Source: Pseudomonadota bacterium (GTDB lineage Bacteria > Pseudomonadota > Gammaproteobacteria > Steroidobacterales > Steroidobacteraceae). Taken from it: a stretch of DNA of 64,000 nt. Under the pieces are notes generated by a model. The model saw only the letters and a list, made by a program, of their open reading frames with translations, made no database searches and had not been told where the DNA came from. Made by a program: the position numbers and the translations under genes. Shown here one piece after another: positions 26,241 through 35,701 of the stretch; position 1 is the first letter of the stretch, and the number at the start of each line of letters is the position of its first letter. The DNA lies in assembly GCA_018241445.1 (NCBI GenBank), contig JAFEDT010000011.1, positions 1 through 64,000 on the forward strand, written 5' to 3'.

Positions 26241-27866
26241 TCAGCCGCTGCGCGGCGTGAAGTGAATGCGCAGCTTCTGTCCTGCGTGCAGCCTGGAGCC
26301 TGAGGGCAGGCCATTCCACGCCAGCAGCTGCGGCACGCTGCACTGGAACAGGCGCGCGATCTGCGAGACGGTGTCACCCGTGCGCACCGTGTAGATCACA
26401 CGGCGCTTGCCGTGCCTGGCATGCGAGCGGCCGGAGCCGGCCCCGGAGGTCAGGCGGATCCTCTGGCCGGCGCGCAGGCGGTCACCCGGTTGCATGCCGT
26501 TGAGCGATGCCAGCGCGTTGACGTTCATCCCGTGGCGGCGCGCGATGCTCCACAGCGATTCGCCGCGGCGCACCACCTGCACGCGCACGTGCAGGCGCCG
26601 GTGACGCAGCGAGCGGCCGGCGCCGTCGGCACGCGCGGCGGCCAACATGACTTTGGGCGGCAGGTCGGGCACCGCGCTGGGCACGCGCAGGTCATCGCCG
26701 ACGGCGATGCCGCCGGTGGGCATGTCGTTGAGTTCGCGCACCAGCTTGACGGTGGTCTGGTACTGCCGCGCCACCGAGGCGACCGAGTCGCCGCGCTCGA
26801 CCGTGTGGTGAGTGACCCCCAGGCGCTGGTCGGGCGTCAACTGCGTGATGTTCTGCCCGAAGACGTCCGCGGCGTCCTGCGGCAGCAGCAGGTAGAAGGG
26901 GCCGGCCGGATCGGTGGCCCAGCGGTGGAAGGCCGGATTGAGCTCGTACACTTCCTCGGGCGTGATGCCGGCGATCTGGGCGGCCAGCTTCAGGTTCATC
27001 TGGCTGTAGGTGGCGACGCGCACGAAATAGGGCTGGTTGGGAATCGGGCTGATCGACAGGCCGTAGGTCGCGGGGTTGGCGACCAGGCGCTTCATCGCCA
27101 GCAGCTTCGGCACGTAGGCGCGGGTTTCGCGCGGCAGGCGCAGGCTCCAGAAGTCCACGGGCCGGCCCGCATAGCGATTGGCAGCGACCGCGCGTTCCAC
27201 GGCCGCCTCGCCGCAGTTGTAGGCCGCGATCGCCAGCAGCCAGTCGCCGTTGAATTCATCGTGCAGCGACTGCAGGTAGTCGAGTGCGGCGCGGGTGGAT
27301 TCCACGATGTCGCGCCGGCCGTCGTACCACCAGTCCTGCCTCAGTCCGTACTGCGAGCCGGTGCCGGGAATGAACTGCCACAGCCCCGAGGCGCTGGCGC
27401 GGGAGTAGGCGTAGGGCTCGAAGGCGCTCTCCACCACCGGCAGCAGCGCCAGCTCCAGCGGCATGCCGCGGCGCTCGAGCTCCGTGACGATGTGATAGAG
27501 GTACAGGTCCGCGCGGCCGAAGGCGCGCTCCAGGTAGGCGGGATTGCCGGCGTACCAGCGCAACTGCTGGTCCACCGCGGCGCGGCCGTCGGCGTCGTCG
27601 AGCTTGAAGCCCACGCGCATGCGGTCGAACAGATCGCCGTACTGCTCTGGCGAAGGGCCGGCGACCGGCGCCACGGCGGATGCATCCGCGTTGTCAGGCG
27701 CCGCTGGGGCTGCCTCGCCCGCCGGGGCGGCTGGGGCGGGCGCCGCGGGGCCTGCGGCGGGCACGGCGGCGGGTATCGGGGCAGCGGGTATGGCGGCCGC
27801 GCGCCGCGGCGCATGCGCGCACGCGCCCAAGGCCAGCACGGTGATGGCCAGTGCGATACTGCGCAT
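26241..27866 (-). CDS. mltD: Membrane-bound lytic transglycosylase D with three LysM domains
   Basis: A 541-residue outer-membrane lipoprotein that cleaves peptidoglycan to 1,6-anhydro products. Lipobox LGAC places the lipid on Cys16; an Ala/Pro linker (25-70) follows; the SLT domain has catalytic Glu146 in LLPVVESAFEP and the GLWQFIPGTGSQYGL and AAYNCGE motifs; three LysM peptidoglycan-binding repeats sit at about 370-412, 440-482 and 492-536. Start ATG 27866 opens the lipoprotein signal. It is divergent from the yafS-like gene, as in E. coli where mltD lies near yafS-rnhA-dnaQ. Confidence 0.94.
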   Translation of the reverse strand: MRSIALAITVLALGACAHAPRRAAAIPAAPIPAAVPAAGPAAPAPAAPAGEAAPAAPDNADASAVAPVAGPSPEQYGDLFDRMRVGFKLDDADGRAAVDQQLRWYAGNPAYLERAFGRADLYLYHIVTELERRGMPLELALLPVVESAFEPYAYSRASASGLWQFIPGTGSQYGLRQDWWYDGRRDIVESTRAALDYLQSLHDEFNGDWLLAIAAYNCGEAAVERAVAANRYAGRPVDFWSLRLPRETRAYVPKLLAMKRLVANPATYGLSISPIPNQPYFVRVATYSQMNLKLAAQIAGITPEEVYELNPAFHRWATDPAGPFYLLLPQDAADVFGQNITQLTPDQRLGVTHHTVERGDSVASVARQYQTTVKLVRELNDMPTGGIAVGDDLRVPSAVPDLPPKVMLAAARADGAGRSLRHRRLHVRVQVVRRGESLWSIARRHGMNVNALASLNGMQPGDRLRAGQRIRLTSGAGSGRSHARHGKRRVIYTVRTGDTVSQIARLFQCSVPQLLAWNGLPSGSRLHAGQKLRIHFTPRSG

Positions 27867-28004
27867 GCGTTGGAATTGAAACAGGCCCAAGTCCGTACCC
27901 CTCGTATGGAATAGTGCTACCTTGCGCCCTGCGCATGCGGCCCGCAGGCCTCCGAAGCAAGGCGCGACTTTAACCGGTAGATTCACAGCATTACCAGCCT
28001 TTCC

Positions 28005-28754
28005 ATGTCGCCAGTTCGCACTTCGCACGTCGCAGACCGTGACGCGGCTCTCACTACCTGGTGGCAGGGCCCGCTGGGACGCACGCTGCTGGCCGCGGAG
28101 TCCGACCTGCTCGCGGCCGCCATGGAGGATGTATTCGGCTGGGAGCTGCTGCAGGTGGGCGCGTGGGGTGGCGCGCGCGAGCTGCTGTCCGGCAGCCGCA
28201 CGCGCCACAAGAGCGTGATCGCAAGTGGCGGGCTGTCGGCCGGGGCCGACGTGGTGGCGCGCGCCTCGCAGCTGCCCGTGGCCGCGGACTGCATCGACGC
28301 CGTGCTGCTGCCACACACCATCGAATTTGCCGCCGATCCCTATTCGATCCTGCGCGAGGTGTATCGCGTGATGGTGGGCGAGGGGCAACTCGTCGTGCTG
28401 GGTTTTGCGCCCTGGAGCCTGTGGGGACTGCGCGCGCGCGCCAGCCGCACAGGCTTTCCGCCGGGGCTGCGCCGGGTGCTGTCGGCGCACCAGGTGCGCG
28501 AGTGGCTGGTGCTGCTGGGTTTCGAGGTGCTGCGGGAGGAGGGCTACCTGTACCGCAGCCCCTGGAGCCACCGCGAGCCGGGTGCCGGCATGAGTGCGCG
28601 GATGCTGCGCGCCGGCCTGACCTATCCGCTGCCGGCGGGGGCTTACCTGCTCAAGGCGCGCAAGCGCCTGTACACCGGGACCCCGATCCGGCCCCGCTGG
28701 CGCGAGAAGCCCGCGGTCATCGGCGCCCTGGTGAAACCCACCACGCGCCAATGA
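28005..28754 (+). CDS. SAM-dependent methyltransferase, YafS-like
   Basis: A 249-residue class I methyltransferase-like protein. The SAM motif I is weak ([10 protein letters not shown]), but the [23 protein letters not shown] segment (motif II/III region) and [19 protein letters not shown] are typical of Methyltransf_11 proteins. Gene order mltD / this gene / rnhA / dnaQ equals the E. coli mltD-gloB-yafS-rnhA-dnaQ region, minus gloB. Substrate unknown. It overlaps rnhA by four bases. Confidence 0.85.
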   Translation: MSPVRTSHVADRDAALTTWWQGPLGRTLLAAESDLLAAAMEDVFGWELLQVGAWGGARELLSGSRTRHKSVIASGGLSAGADVVARASQLPVAADCIDAVLLPHTIEFAADPYSILREVYRVMVGEGQLVVLGFAPWSLWGLRARASRTGFPPGLRRVLSAHQVREWLVLLGFEVLREEGYLYRSPWSHREPGAGMSARMLRAGLTYPLPAGAYLLKARKRLYTGTPIRPRWREKPAVIGALVKPTTRQ

Positions 28755-29194
28755 TCGAGATCTACACCGACGGCGCCTGCCGCGGTAATCCGGGTCCTGG
28801 CGGCTGGGGCGTGCTGCTGCGCCACGGCGAGCACCATAAAGAGCTCAGCGGGGCGGAGCCGCACACCACCAACAACCGCATGGAAATGACCGCCGTGATC
28901 CGCGCGCTGGAGGCGCTCAAGCGTCCGGTGCCGGCGCGGCTGTACACCGACTCGAAGTACGTGCTGCAGGGAATCACTGAATGGCTGCCGGGCTGGAAGG
29001 CGCGCGGCTGGCGCACCGCGCAGCGCAAGCCGGTCCTGAACCAGGACCTGTGGCAGCAGCTCGATGCGCTGGCGGCGCAGCACCGCGTTGACTGGCAGTG
29101 GGTCAAGGGGCACGCCGGCAACCCCGGCAACGAGCGCGTGGACCGGCTCGCAAATGAAGCCATCGATGCCTTGACCGCGCGGGGCTTGGGGTAG
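28751..29194 (+). CDS. rnhA: Ribonuclease HI
   Basis: A 147-residue enzyme that removes the RNA strand of RNA-DNA hybrids. Catalytic residues D7 ([11 protein letters not shown]), E45 (NNRMEMTAV), D67 (YTDSKYV) and D131 (NERVDRLAN) are all present, together with the basic protrusion helix. The ATG is inside the stop of the methyltransferase gene (ATGA); longer upstream reading is out-of-frame noise. Confidence 0.97.
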   Translation: MIEIYTDGACRGNPGPGGWGVLLRHGEHHKELSGAEPHTTNNRMEMTAVIRALEALKRPVPARLYTDSKYVLQGITEWLPGWKARGWRTAQRKPVLNQDLWQQLDALAAQHRVDWQWVKGHAGNPGNERVDRLANEAIDALTARGLG

Positions 29195-29206
29195 ACTCGC
29201 ACCTGC

Positions 29207-29953
29207 ATGCGGCAGATCGTCCTCGACACCGAAACCACGGGCCTGGAACCGGGCCAGGATCACCGCATCATCGAGATCGGCTGCGTGGAACTGGTCAATC
29301 GCCGCGCCACGGGCCGTACTTTCCACCGCTATCTCGACCCGGAACGCGCCATCGACGAGGGCGCCCTCGCGGTGCACGGCATCTCGCGCGCCAACCTGGA
29401 TGGGCAGCCGCGCTTCGCCGACATCGCCGCGGAGCTGCTGGAGTTCATCGCCGACGCGGAGCTCGTGATTCACAACGCCGCGTTCGACGTGGCTTTCCTG
29501 GATGCGGAGCTGGCGCGGCTGCCGGGCGAGGCGCGCCAGGTCGGCGGCCTGTGCCGGGTGCTGGACACCCTGGCGCTGGCGCGTGAGCTGCACCCCGGCC
29601 AGCGCAACAGCCTGGATGCCCTGTGCAAGCGCTACCAGGTGGACAACTCGGACCGCAGCCTGCACGGCGCGCTGCTGGATGCGCGCATCCTGGCGGACGT
29701 TTACCTGGCGATGACCGGCGGCCAGAGCGCACTCGCCCTGTCGGTCGGCAGCGAGGCCGCAGCATTGCAGCAGCAGGGCGGACCCATCCGGGTGGCGGCA
29801 CGTACCGCGCCGCTGCCGGTCTTCGCAGCGGACGCCGAGGAACTGGCCGCCCACGAGGCCATGCTGGCGGTGATCGCCAAGGCCAGCGGCGGCTGTCTGT
29901 GGCTCAGTACGCCCTCTGCGGGCGCCGCTGTAACGCAAGCCGCGGCCGTGTAA
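29207..29953 (+). CDS. dnaQ: DNA polymerase III epsilon subunit (3'-5' proofreading)
   Basis: A 248-residue DEDDh exonuclease that proofreads in the replicative polymerase. Exo I is LDTETTG (D7, E9), Exo [15 protein letters not shown], Exo [15 protein letters not shown] (DEDDh type with His). The C-terminal ~70 residues bind the alpha subunit. It follows rnhA by 12 bases, as in E. coli where the two genes are adjacent (there divergent). Confidence 0.95.
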   Translation: MRQIVLDTETTGLEPGQDHRIIEIGCVELVNRRATGRTFHRYLDPERAIDEGALAVHGISRANLDGQPRFADIAAELLEFIADAELVIHNAAFDVAFLDAELARLPGEARQVGGLCRVLDTLALARELHPGQRNSLDALCKRYQVDNSDRSLHGALLDARILADVYLAMTGGQSALALSVGSEAAALQQQGGPIRVAARTAPLPVFAADAEELAAHEAMLAVIAKASGGCLWLSTPSAGAAVTQAAAV

Positions 29954-29981
29954 TTGCAGGCAGTCCCGATCAAGGAGTTCC

Positions 29982-30995
29982 GTGAAGATCCTCGTCACCG
30001 GCGCCGCCGGGTTCATCGGTTCGCACACCGCGCAGCGCCTGCTGGCGCGCGGCCACGAGGTCGTGGGCCTCGACAACCTCAATGACTACTACGACGTCAC
30101 GCTCAAGCAGGCGCGCCTGAAGCGCCTGACGGGGCAGGCGGGCTTCCGGTTCGAGCGGCTGGACCTGGCCGACGATGCGGCCATGGCGGCGCTGTTCGCG
30201 CACGAGAAGTTCGCGCGCGTGATCCACCTGGCCGCCCAGGCCGGCGTGCGCTATTCGCTGGAGGCGCCGCACGCCTACGTGCGCAGCAACGTCAGCGGCA
30301 CGCTCAACGTGCTCGAGGGCTGCCGCCACAACGGCGTCGAGCACCTGGTCTACGCCTCCACCAGCTCGGTGTACGGCGCCAATACCAACATGCCGTTCTC
30401 CCCGCACCGCATCGCCGATCACCCGCTGTCGCTGTACGCCAGCACCAAGCGCGCCAACGAGCTGATGGCGCACAACTACTCCGCGCTGTTCGGCCTGCCC
30501 ACTACCGGCCTGCGCTTCTTCACCGTTTACGGGCCCTGGGGGCGCCCGGACATGGCGCTGTTCATGTTCACGCGCAACATCCTCGAGGGTAAGCCGATCG
30601 ACGTCTTCAACAACGGCCACCACAAGCGCGACTTCACCTACGTCGACGACATCGCCGAGGGCGTGGTGCGCGCCTGCGAGAAGATCGCGCAGCCCGACCC
30701 GAAGTGGGACAGCGCCAACCCGGATCCCGCCACCAGCTTCGCGCCCTGGCGCATCTACAACATCGGCAACAACCAGCCGGTGCCGCTCATGCGCTACATC
30801 GAGGTGCTGGAGGACTGCCTCGGGCGCAAGGCGCAGAAGAACATGCTGCCGCTGCAGCTCGGGGACGTGCCGGAGACCTTCGCCGACATCCAGGACCTGG
30901 AGCGCGAAGTCGGCTACCGGCCAGCCACTCCGATCGAGACGGGGGTGCGCAACTTCGTCGACTGGTTTGTCGGGTACTACGGGTACAAGCGCTGA
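29982..30995 (+). CDS. UDP-glucuronate 4-epimerase
   Basis: A 337-residue short-chain dehydrogenase/epimerase that interconverts UDP-glucuronate and UDP-galacturonate for capsule or LPS. Glycine motif GAAGFIGSH at 7-15, catalytic Thr/Ser in [10 protein letters not shown]-x3-K in SLYASTK, and the family markers [28 protein letters not shown] and [13 protein letters not shown] start with AAGGAG (29972-29977). It is the first surface-sugar gene of the window's right half; the downstream neighbours are a reverse toxin-antitoxin pair and then a sugar aminotransferase. Confidence 0.93.
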   Translation: MKILVTGAAGFIGSHTAQRLLARGHEVVGLDNLNDYYDVTLKQARLKRLTGQAGFRFERLDLADDAAMAALFAHEKFARVIHLAAQAGVRYSLEAPHAYVRSNVSGTLNVLEGCRHNGVEHLVYASTSSVYGANTNMPFSPHRIADHPLSLYASTKRANELMAHNYSALFGLPTTGLRFFTVYGPWGRPDMALFMFTRNILEGKPIDVFNNGHHKRDFTYVDDIAEGVVRACEKIAQPDPKWDSANPDPATSFAPWRIYNIGNNQPVPLMRYIEVLEDCLGRKAQKNMLPLQLGDVPETFADIQDLEREVGYRPATPIETGVRNFVDWFVGYYGYKR

Positions 30996-31021
30996 GGCGC
31001 TCGCCGGGCGGGTACTCGACG

Positions 31022-31270
31022 TCAGCCGCGCTCGTCGCCCTTACGCGGTGCCTCGCCACCATTGCGGCGCAGGAAGCGCAGTGCCCTGGACTTGTCACCG
31101 CGAGCAGCACGATCGGCAAAGTATTCGGCGGTCTTCAGCGCCGCCAGCTTTTCCGCCACCGCGGTGACAATGAACTGGTTGAGGGTACTGCCATCCTCGC
31201 GCGCCGCGGCCTGCGCGGTCTTCTTCAGCGACGCCGGCAGCCGCAGCGCGTAATTGCTTGGCGTCTTCAT
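31022..31270 (-). CDS. Ribbon-helix-helix (HicB-type RHH) antitoxin
   Basis: An 82-residue protein whose core SNYALRLPASLKKTAQAAAREDGSTL and NQFIVTAVAEKLAAL form a ribbon-helix-helix DNA-binding domain, followed by a basic tail. Start ATG 31270 overlaps the PIN toxin stop by four bases. Here the antitoxin is the second gene, the reverse of the usual order. Confidence 0.8.
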   Translation of the reverse strand: MKTPSNYALRLPASLKKTAQAAAREDGSTLNQFIVTAVAEKLAALKTAEYFADRAARGDKSRALRFLRRNGGEAPRKGDERG

Positions 31271-31689
31271 AGCAGAGGCTCCTTCAGAATCTGTCCCGGC
31301 ATCAAAGGCCGTACTCCAAACCGCTCGGCGACCCCGGTGAAATCCTCGACGTTGAACGTAGCCAGATAGCGGGCGCCGCCGTTGGCGGCACATTCAAGCA
31401 CCATTTCATCGTTGGCATCGGTCAGCTGCGGACGCCACAGGTAGTGAATTTCAACCGGGCGAACCACCCCGGCAAGCACATCCAGCAAGTTGCGCACATC
31501 CGCGACAGTTGCGCCGGCGGCTTGCAGATGCCCGGGTCTTGTCATCACCGCCTCGTATTCCACGAACAGAGGCACGCTGGCCAGGGCCAGACGTTCTCCG
31601 ACCAGGACCTGCCGCAAAAGTTCGGCCGAGGCGCCTCGCGGGCTGCGCAGGGCGGCCACCATCACGTCCGTATCCAGGACCAGTGACAT
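31267..31689 (-). CDS. PIN-domain toxin (COG1569-like)
   Basis: A 140-residue PIN protein: Asp6 in LVLDTDVMVAALRSPRGAS, Glu in FVEYEAVMTR, and the paired acids in LTDANDEMVLECA and TFNVEDF. The start LVLDTDVMVAALRSPxGAS is typical of the putative toxin family COG1569, whose members lie before RHH antitoxins. Expected to be an RNase toxin. Confidence 0.85.
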   Translation of the reverse strand: MSLVLDTDVMVAALRSPRGASAELLRQVLVGERLALASVPLFVEYEAVMTRPGHLQAAGATVADVRNLLDVLAGVVRPVEIHYLWRPQLTDANDEMVLECAANGGARYLATFNVEDFTGVAERFGVRPLMPGQILKEPLL

Positions 31690-31703
31690 ATCGCCGGCAA
31701 TAT
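31688..31703. promoter_or_regulatory. Near-palindrome overlapping the PIN toxin start
   Basis: ATAT-C-GCCGGC-A-ATAT is a 16-base sequence that is palindromic except for one mismatched pair and covers the start codon of the toxin gene. Candidate operator for autorepression by the RHH partner. Confidence 0.4.
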
Positions 31704-31814
31704 ATCATGCATGACCGACACTGGGGAATTCTTGCAGGGCGGGGGAAAATACAGAACGCTGTCGCAGCTTGCCGCTAGAATTGCGGGCCGCTTGACGCGC
31801 TCCCGGGAGATTAC

Positions 31815-33023
31815 TTGACCCACGCCACACCCCTGGCCGCCAAGACCACGCCACCCATGCAGGTTCCGCTGCTGGACCTGAAGCCCCAGTACGCGCCGCT
31901 GGCGCGCGAGATCATGGCGGCCATCGAGCGCGTCTGCGCCAGCCAGCACTTCATCCTGGGACCTGCGGTGAAGGAGCTGGAAGCGGCGGTGGCCGCCTAC
32001 AGCCAGTGCCGCTACGGCATCGGCGTGTCCTCCGGCACGGATGCGCTGCTGCTGGCCCTCACGGGTCTGGGTATCGGCAATGGTGATGCGGTGATCACCA
32101 GTCCCTTCACGTTCTTCGCCACCGCCGGGACCATTGCCCGCAGCGGAGCACGGCCGCTGTTCTGCGACATCGATCCGGACACCTTCAACCTGGACTCACG
32201 GTCCGTCGCTGCGCTGCTGCAGCGCGAGTGCGAGCGGCGCGGCGAGCATGTGTTTCATAAGGGGAGCGGCACCCGGGTGCGCGCCGTGATGCCGGTGCAC
32301 CTGTACGGACAGCTTACCGACATGGCAGCGCTCATGCCGCTGGCGCGCGAGTGGGGCCTTGCGGTGATCGAGGACGCAGCCCAGGCCATCGGTGCGGCGG
32401 ATGCGGCCGGCAGGCGCGCCGGCAGCTTCGGGGATGTCGGCTGCCTGTCGTTCTTCCCCACCAAGAACCTCGGCGCTTTCGGCGATGCCGGCATGTGCGT
32501 GGCGCAGGATTCAGAATTGGCATCGCGCATGGAGATCCTGCGCGTGCACGGCGGCAAGCCGAAGTACTACCACGCATTGATCGGCGGCAACTTCCGCCTC
32601 GACGAGATCCAGGCGGCGGTATTGAACATCAAGCTGCGGCACCTGGACGAGTGGACGGCAGGCCGTCAGCGCAATGCCGCCATCTACGATGCCGCCTTCG
32701 CGCGCGCCGGGCTCGGCGGGAAGGTGACGACGCCGCGGGCGCAGCCCGGCGTGCGGCACATCTACAACCAGTACGTGATACGAGCGCAGCAGCGCGACGC
32801 GCTGCGCACGCACCTGGCGGGGGCGGGGATCGGCACCGAGATCTACTACCCCGTGCCCCTGCATCTGCAGCAGTGTTTCGCCTACCTGGGCGGCAAGGCC
32901 GGGGACTTCCCGCACTCGGAACGGGCGGCGGCGCAGACGTTGGCGCTGCCGATCTTCCCGGAGCTGAACCAGGGACAGCTGGAATACGTGGTGGAAAGCA
33001 TCCGCGCTTTCTATCAGGCCTGA
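31815..33023 (+). CDS. DegT/DnrJ/EryC1/StrS-family sugar aminotransferase
   Basis: A 402-residue PLP enzyme that transfers an amino group to a keto sugar nucleotide. The PLP-binding Lys is K217 in SFFPTKNLGAFGDAGM, with Asp/Gln in VIEDAAQAIGA and the GTDALLLAL phosphate-binding segment. TTG 31815 follows GGGAG at 31804-31808; ATG 31857 is an alternative that begins at the conserved QVPLLDLKPQY. The closest kind is WbpE/FdtB-like 3-aminotransferases; a 4-aminotransferase cannot be excluded. It is one of three DegT enzymes in the window and stands apart from the main cluster. Confidence 0.88.
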   Translation: MTHATPLAAKTTPPMQVPLLDLKPQYAPLAREIMAAIERVCASQHFILGPAVKELEAAVAAYSQCRYGIGVSSGTDALLLALTGLGIGNGDAVITSPFTFFATAGTIARSGARPLFCDIDPDTFNLDSRSVAALLQRECERRGEHVFHKGSGTRVRAVMPVHLYGQLTDMAALMPLAREWGLAVIEDAAQAIGAADAAGRRAGSFGDVGCLSFFPTKNLGAFGDAGMCVAQDSELASRMEILRVHGGKPKYYHALIGGNFRLDEIQAAVLNIKLRHLDEWTAGRQRNAAIYDAAFARAGLGGKVTTPRAQPGVRHIYNQYVIRAQQRDALRTHLAGAGIGTEIYYPVPLHLQQCFAYLGGKAGDFPHSERAAAQTLALPIFPELNQGQLEYVVESIRAFYQA

Positions 33024-33061
33024 TTCGCCAAATCAGGCAAATGGCATTAAACTAGATGCCA
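33013..33061 (+). promoter_or_regulatory. Repeated half sites before the Xre-RES pair
   Basis: ATCAGGCCTGAT (33013-33024) is a perfect 12-base palindrome over the aminotransferase stop codon; AATCAGGC (33031-33038) repeats the half site and can also pair with GCCTGATT (33018-33025) as a hairpin. TGGCAT (33042-33047) and ATGCCA (33056-33061) form a second inverted repeat. The array ends 23 bases before the antitoxin ATG and is a likely autoregulatory region or a weak terminator plus operator. Confidence 0.45.
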
Positions 33062-33084
33062 AATTGCAATCCGGGTTCTCGTTC

Positions 33085-33510
33085 ATGACGCCGAATGTAA
33101 TCTCAGCTCTGGGCGGTCCGCAGGTCTTCGGCGCGCGCGCCGCACACCTGGATCTTCTCGAAGAGGTTGAGCAGGGCTTGCCGGTCCGCGCCTATGAGGC
33201 AGTCGCCGAAGCGCTGGAGCTGACGCCCGTCGAAGAGGATCGGCTCCTGCAAGTGAGCTTGCGAACCCGTGCCCGCTGGAAGAAACGGGCCCGGCTGGAT
33301 GTGGCCACCTCTGATCGGCTCGTTCGTTTGGCGCGCATCCTGGCGCTCGCCGTAGCAGTGCTCGAGAACCGCAAGCACGCCGTGTCCTGGCTGCGCGAAC
33401 CCAGCCCGGCACTGGGGGGGCGATCACCCCTCGCGGCGGTGGCCAGCGATCCGGGAGCGGAGAGGGTCTCGAACATGCTTCACCAGATGGAACATGGGGT
33501 CTATGCGTGA
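33085..33510 (+). CDS. Xre/MbcA/ParS-family antitoxin
   Basis: A 141-residue antitoxin. An N-terminal helix-turn-helix-like part (residues ~15-60, AHLDLLEEVEQGLPVRAYEAVAEAL) is followed by TPVEEDRLLQVSLRTRARW and the DUF2384-type C-terminal helices (DRLVRLARILALAVAVLENRKHAVSWLREPSPALGG), where NxxxAxxWLxxPxxALGG is the family hallmark. Start ATG 33085 is preferred over TTG 33064. It overlaps the RES toxin gene as GTGA. Confidence 0.88.
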   Translation: MTPNVISALGGPQVFGARAAHLDLLEEVEQGLPVRAYEAVAEALELTPVEEDRLLQVSLRTRARWKKRARLDVATSDRLVRLARILALAVAVLENRKHAVSWLREPSPALGGRSPLAAVASDPGAERVSNMLHQMEHGVYA

Positions 33511-33986
33511 CCTTGACGGTTTACCGTCTCGGCAAACGCGTCTACCGGGACCGGCTCTTCAGCGGGCAGGGCGGCCTCTACGCGACTGGACGATGGACGC
33601 CCAGGGGCAGACCGGTCGTCTATACCTCGGCCAGCATCTCCCTGGCTGTCCTGGAATACACCGTCAACTATCGTCGCCGCGGCTGGGTCCCCGCCTCGGT
33701 TCTGGGTCGTGCGATGATCCCGGGTACCGTGCGCGTCGAGACGATCTCGATCGAAAAATTGCCGGCCAACTGGTTCGCGGCGGCGCCGCCGCCTCAATTG
33801 CAGGTACTTGGCGGCGAGTGGCTGGAGCGCGGCCAGACTGCAGTGCTGAAAGTACCCTCCGCGGTCGTGATCGAGGAGTGGAACTACCTGCTGAATCCGC
33901 TTCACATGGACTTCGCTGAGTTTCGCATCACGGCACCGAAGCCTTTCGATTTCGATCAGCGCGTAACGCGTTCCAGGAAGACATAG
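33507..33986 (+). CDS. RES-domain NAD-degrading toxin
   Basis: A 159-residue RES toxin. The characteristic Arg (VYRLGKR), Tyr/Ser (GLYATGRWTPRGRPVVYTSASISLAVLEY) and the C-terminal IIEEWNYLLNPLH-like segment (VIEEWNYLLNPLHMDF) are present. RES toxins such as MbcT and Res deplete NAD+ and are held inactive by Xre/MbcA antitoxins. GTG start inside the antitoxin stop gives coupling. Confidence 0.9.
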   Translation: MTLTVYRLGKRVYRDRLFSGQGGLYATGRWTPRGRPVVYTSASISLAVLEYTVNYRRRGWVPASVLGRAMIPGTVRVETISIEKLPANWFAAAPPPQLQVLGGEWLERGQTAVLKVPSAVVIEEWNYLLNPLHMDFAEFRITAPKPFDFDQRVTRSRKT

Positions 33987-34054
33987 TTGCCACCCGATGG
34001 CTACTGCGGCGCCCTGAGGCGCCCGTAGACCGACATGCCCAAGGAGGAAAGCTG

Positions 34055-35701
34055 ATGGCGGTTCCATTCTCCCCGGGACCTGAGACTTCGGTCTGGCCCG
34101 AACTGTCCGCTCTCGCGCAACGGCTGGGCTCGGCCGCGGTGGGCGAGCTGTTCGCGCAGGACAAGGATCGCTTCGGGCGCCTGTCACGCCAGAGCGCCGG
34201 CCTGCTGCTGGATTTCTCACGCCAGCGGATCGACGGCCGTGCCTTGGGCAAGCTGTGCCAGCTGGCAGATGCAGTGCAGTTGCGGGCACGTATCGATGCG
34301 ATGTGGAACGGCGAGCACATCAACACCACCGAGGATCGCGCGGTGCTGCACGTGGCGCTGCGCCAGAATGCCGGCGACGGCATCGGCGGCGCAGCCATCG
34401 AGAAGACAGTGCTAACCGAGCGCGAACGCATGCTGGCCTTCGCCGAAGGGGTGCGCGGCGGCGCGATCCGCGGCAGCAAGGGCCAGCCCTTCAGGCTCGT
34501 GGTCAATATCGGTATCGGCGGCTCGGACTTAGGTCCCGCCATGGCCGTGCAGGCCCTGCACGCCTTTACCCAGGGCGCGCCCGGCTGCGAGTTCGTGTCC
34601 AACGTCGACGGCGTGCACCTGGCGCAGGTGCTGGCGGGGGCCGACCCCGCCACGACCCTGTTCATCGTGTCGTCGAAGACCTTCACTACGCTGGAGACGC
34701 TCACCAACGCCCGCACCGCGCGCGCCTGGCTGGCGGGCAAGCTGGGTGAGGCGGCGGTGCCGCAACACTTCGCCGCGGTGTCGGTGAACCAGAAAGCGAT
34801 GGACGAATTCAAGGTCCATCCGCAGTACCGCTTCCAGATGTGGGACTGGGTCGGGGGGCGCTACTCCGTGTGGTCTTCCATCGGTGTGTCGCTGGCAATT
34901 GCCGTAGGGCGGGCCAACTTCCAGGCCTTCCTGGCTGGCGGGCACGAAATCGACGAGCACTTCCGCAGCACACCCTGGCCGGACAACCTGCCGGCCCTGA
35001 TGGGCCTGCTGGCCGTGTGGAACATCAACTTCCTGCGCCTGCCGACGCTGGCGGTGCTGCCCTACGACGATTCGCTGCGCCGGTTCCCGGCCTACCTGCA
35101 GCAGCTGGTCATGGAGAGCAACGGCAAGTCCGTCATGCTGGACGGCAGGCCGGCGCAGAGCGAGACCGGGCCGGTGGTGTGGGGCGAGCCCGGCAATAAC
35201 GCACAGCACTCCTTCTTTCAGCTGCTGCACCAGGGGACGCCGCGCGCCGCGCTGGATTTTCTGCTGCCTGCACGCTCATCCTGCGGCAACCAGCCGCAGC
35301 AGAACCTGGCCATCGCCAGCTGTCTGGCGCAGGCCGAGGCTTTTCTGCACGGCCAGTCAGCGCAGGTGGTCCGGGAGGCCCTGCTGCAGCAGAAGGTGCC
35401 GCCGGCGCAGGCCGACGCGCTGGTGCCGCACAAGGTCGACCCGGGTAGCCGGCCGAGCAGCATCGTGCTGTTCCGGCAGACCGACCCGGCAACGCTGGGC
35501 AGACTCATTGCCCTGTATGAACACAGCGTGTTCACCCAGGGTACGGTGTGGGGGATCAACTCCTTCGATCAGTGGGGTGTGGAACTGGGGAAGAGGATCA
35601 CCGAGCAGTTCGTGCCGGCGGTGGAGGATCCGGGGAAGAACCGGGGGGCGCCGGGGACGGTACTGAAGTTGCTGGAGGCGGTGAAGGCGTGGCGGGGGTA
35701 G
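34055..35701 (+). CDS. pgi: Glucose-6-phosphate isomerase
   Basis: A 548-residue enzyme, the usual length for bacterial PGI, that interconverts glucose-6-phosphate and fructose-6-phosphate. Signatures: NIGIGGSDLGPAMA, WVGGRYSVWSSIGVS (active-site loop), GEPGNNAQHSFFQLLHQG with Glu and His, and C-terminal FDQWGVELGK with the catalytic Lys. AAGGAGG ribosome site at 34041-34047. It supplies fructose-6-phosphate, the entry to UDP-GlcNAc and hence to the amino-sugar pathways encoded downstream, but may simply serve central metabolism. Confidence 0.97.
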   Translation: MAVPFSPGPETSVWPELSALAQRLGSAAVGELFAQDKDRFGRLSRQSAGLLLDFSRQRIDGRALGKLCQLADAVQLRARIDAMWNGEHINTTEDRAVLHVALRQNAGDGIGGAAIEKTVLTERERMLAFAEGVRGGAIRGSKGQPFRLVVNIGIGGSDLGPAMAVQALHAFTQGAPGCEFVSNVDGVHLAQVLAGADPATTLFIVSSKTFTTLETLTNARTARAWLAGKLGEAAVPQHFAAVSVNQKAMDEFKVHPQYRFQMWDWVGGRYSVWSSIGVSLAIAVGRANFQAFLAGGHEIDEHFRSTPWPDNLPALMGLLAVWNINFLRLPTLAVLPYDDSLRRFPAYLQQLVMESNGKSVMLDGRPAQSETGPVVWGEPGNNAQHSFFQLLHQGTPRAALDFLLPARSSCGNQPQQNLAIASCLAQAEAFLHGQSAQVVREALLQQKVPPAQADALVPHKVDPGSRPSSIVLFRQTDPATLGRLIALYEHSVFTQGTVWGINSFDQWGVELGKRITEQFVPAVEDPGKNRGAPGTVLKLLEAVKAWRG

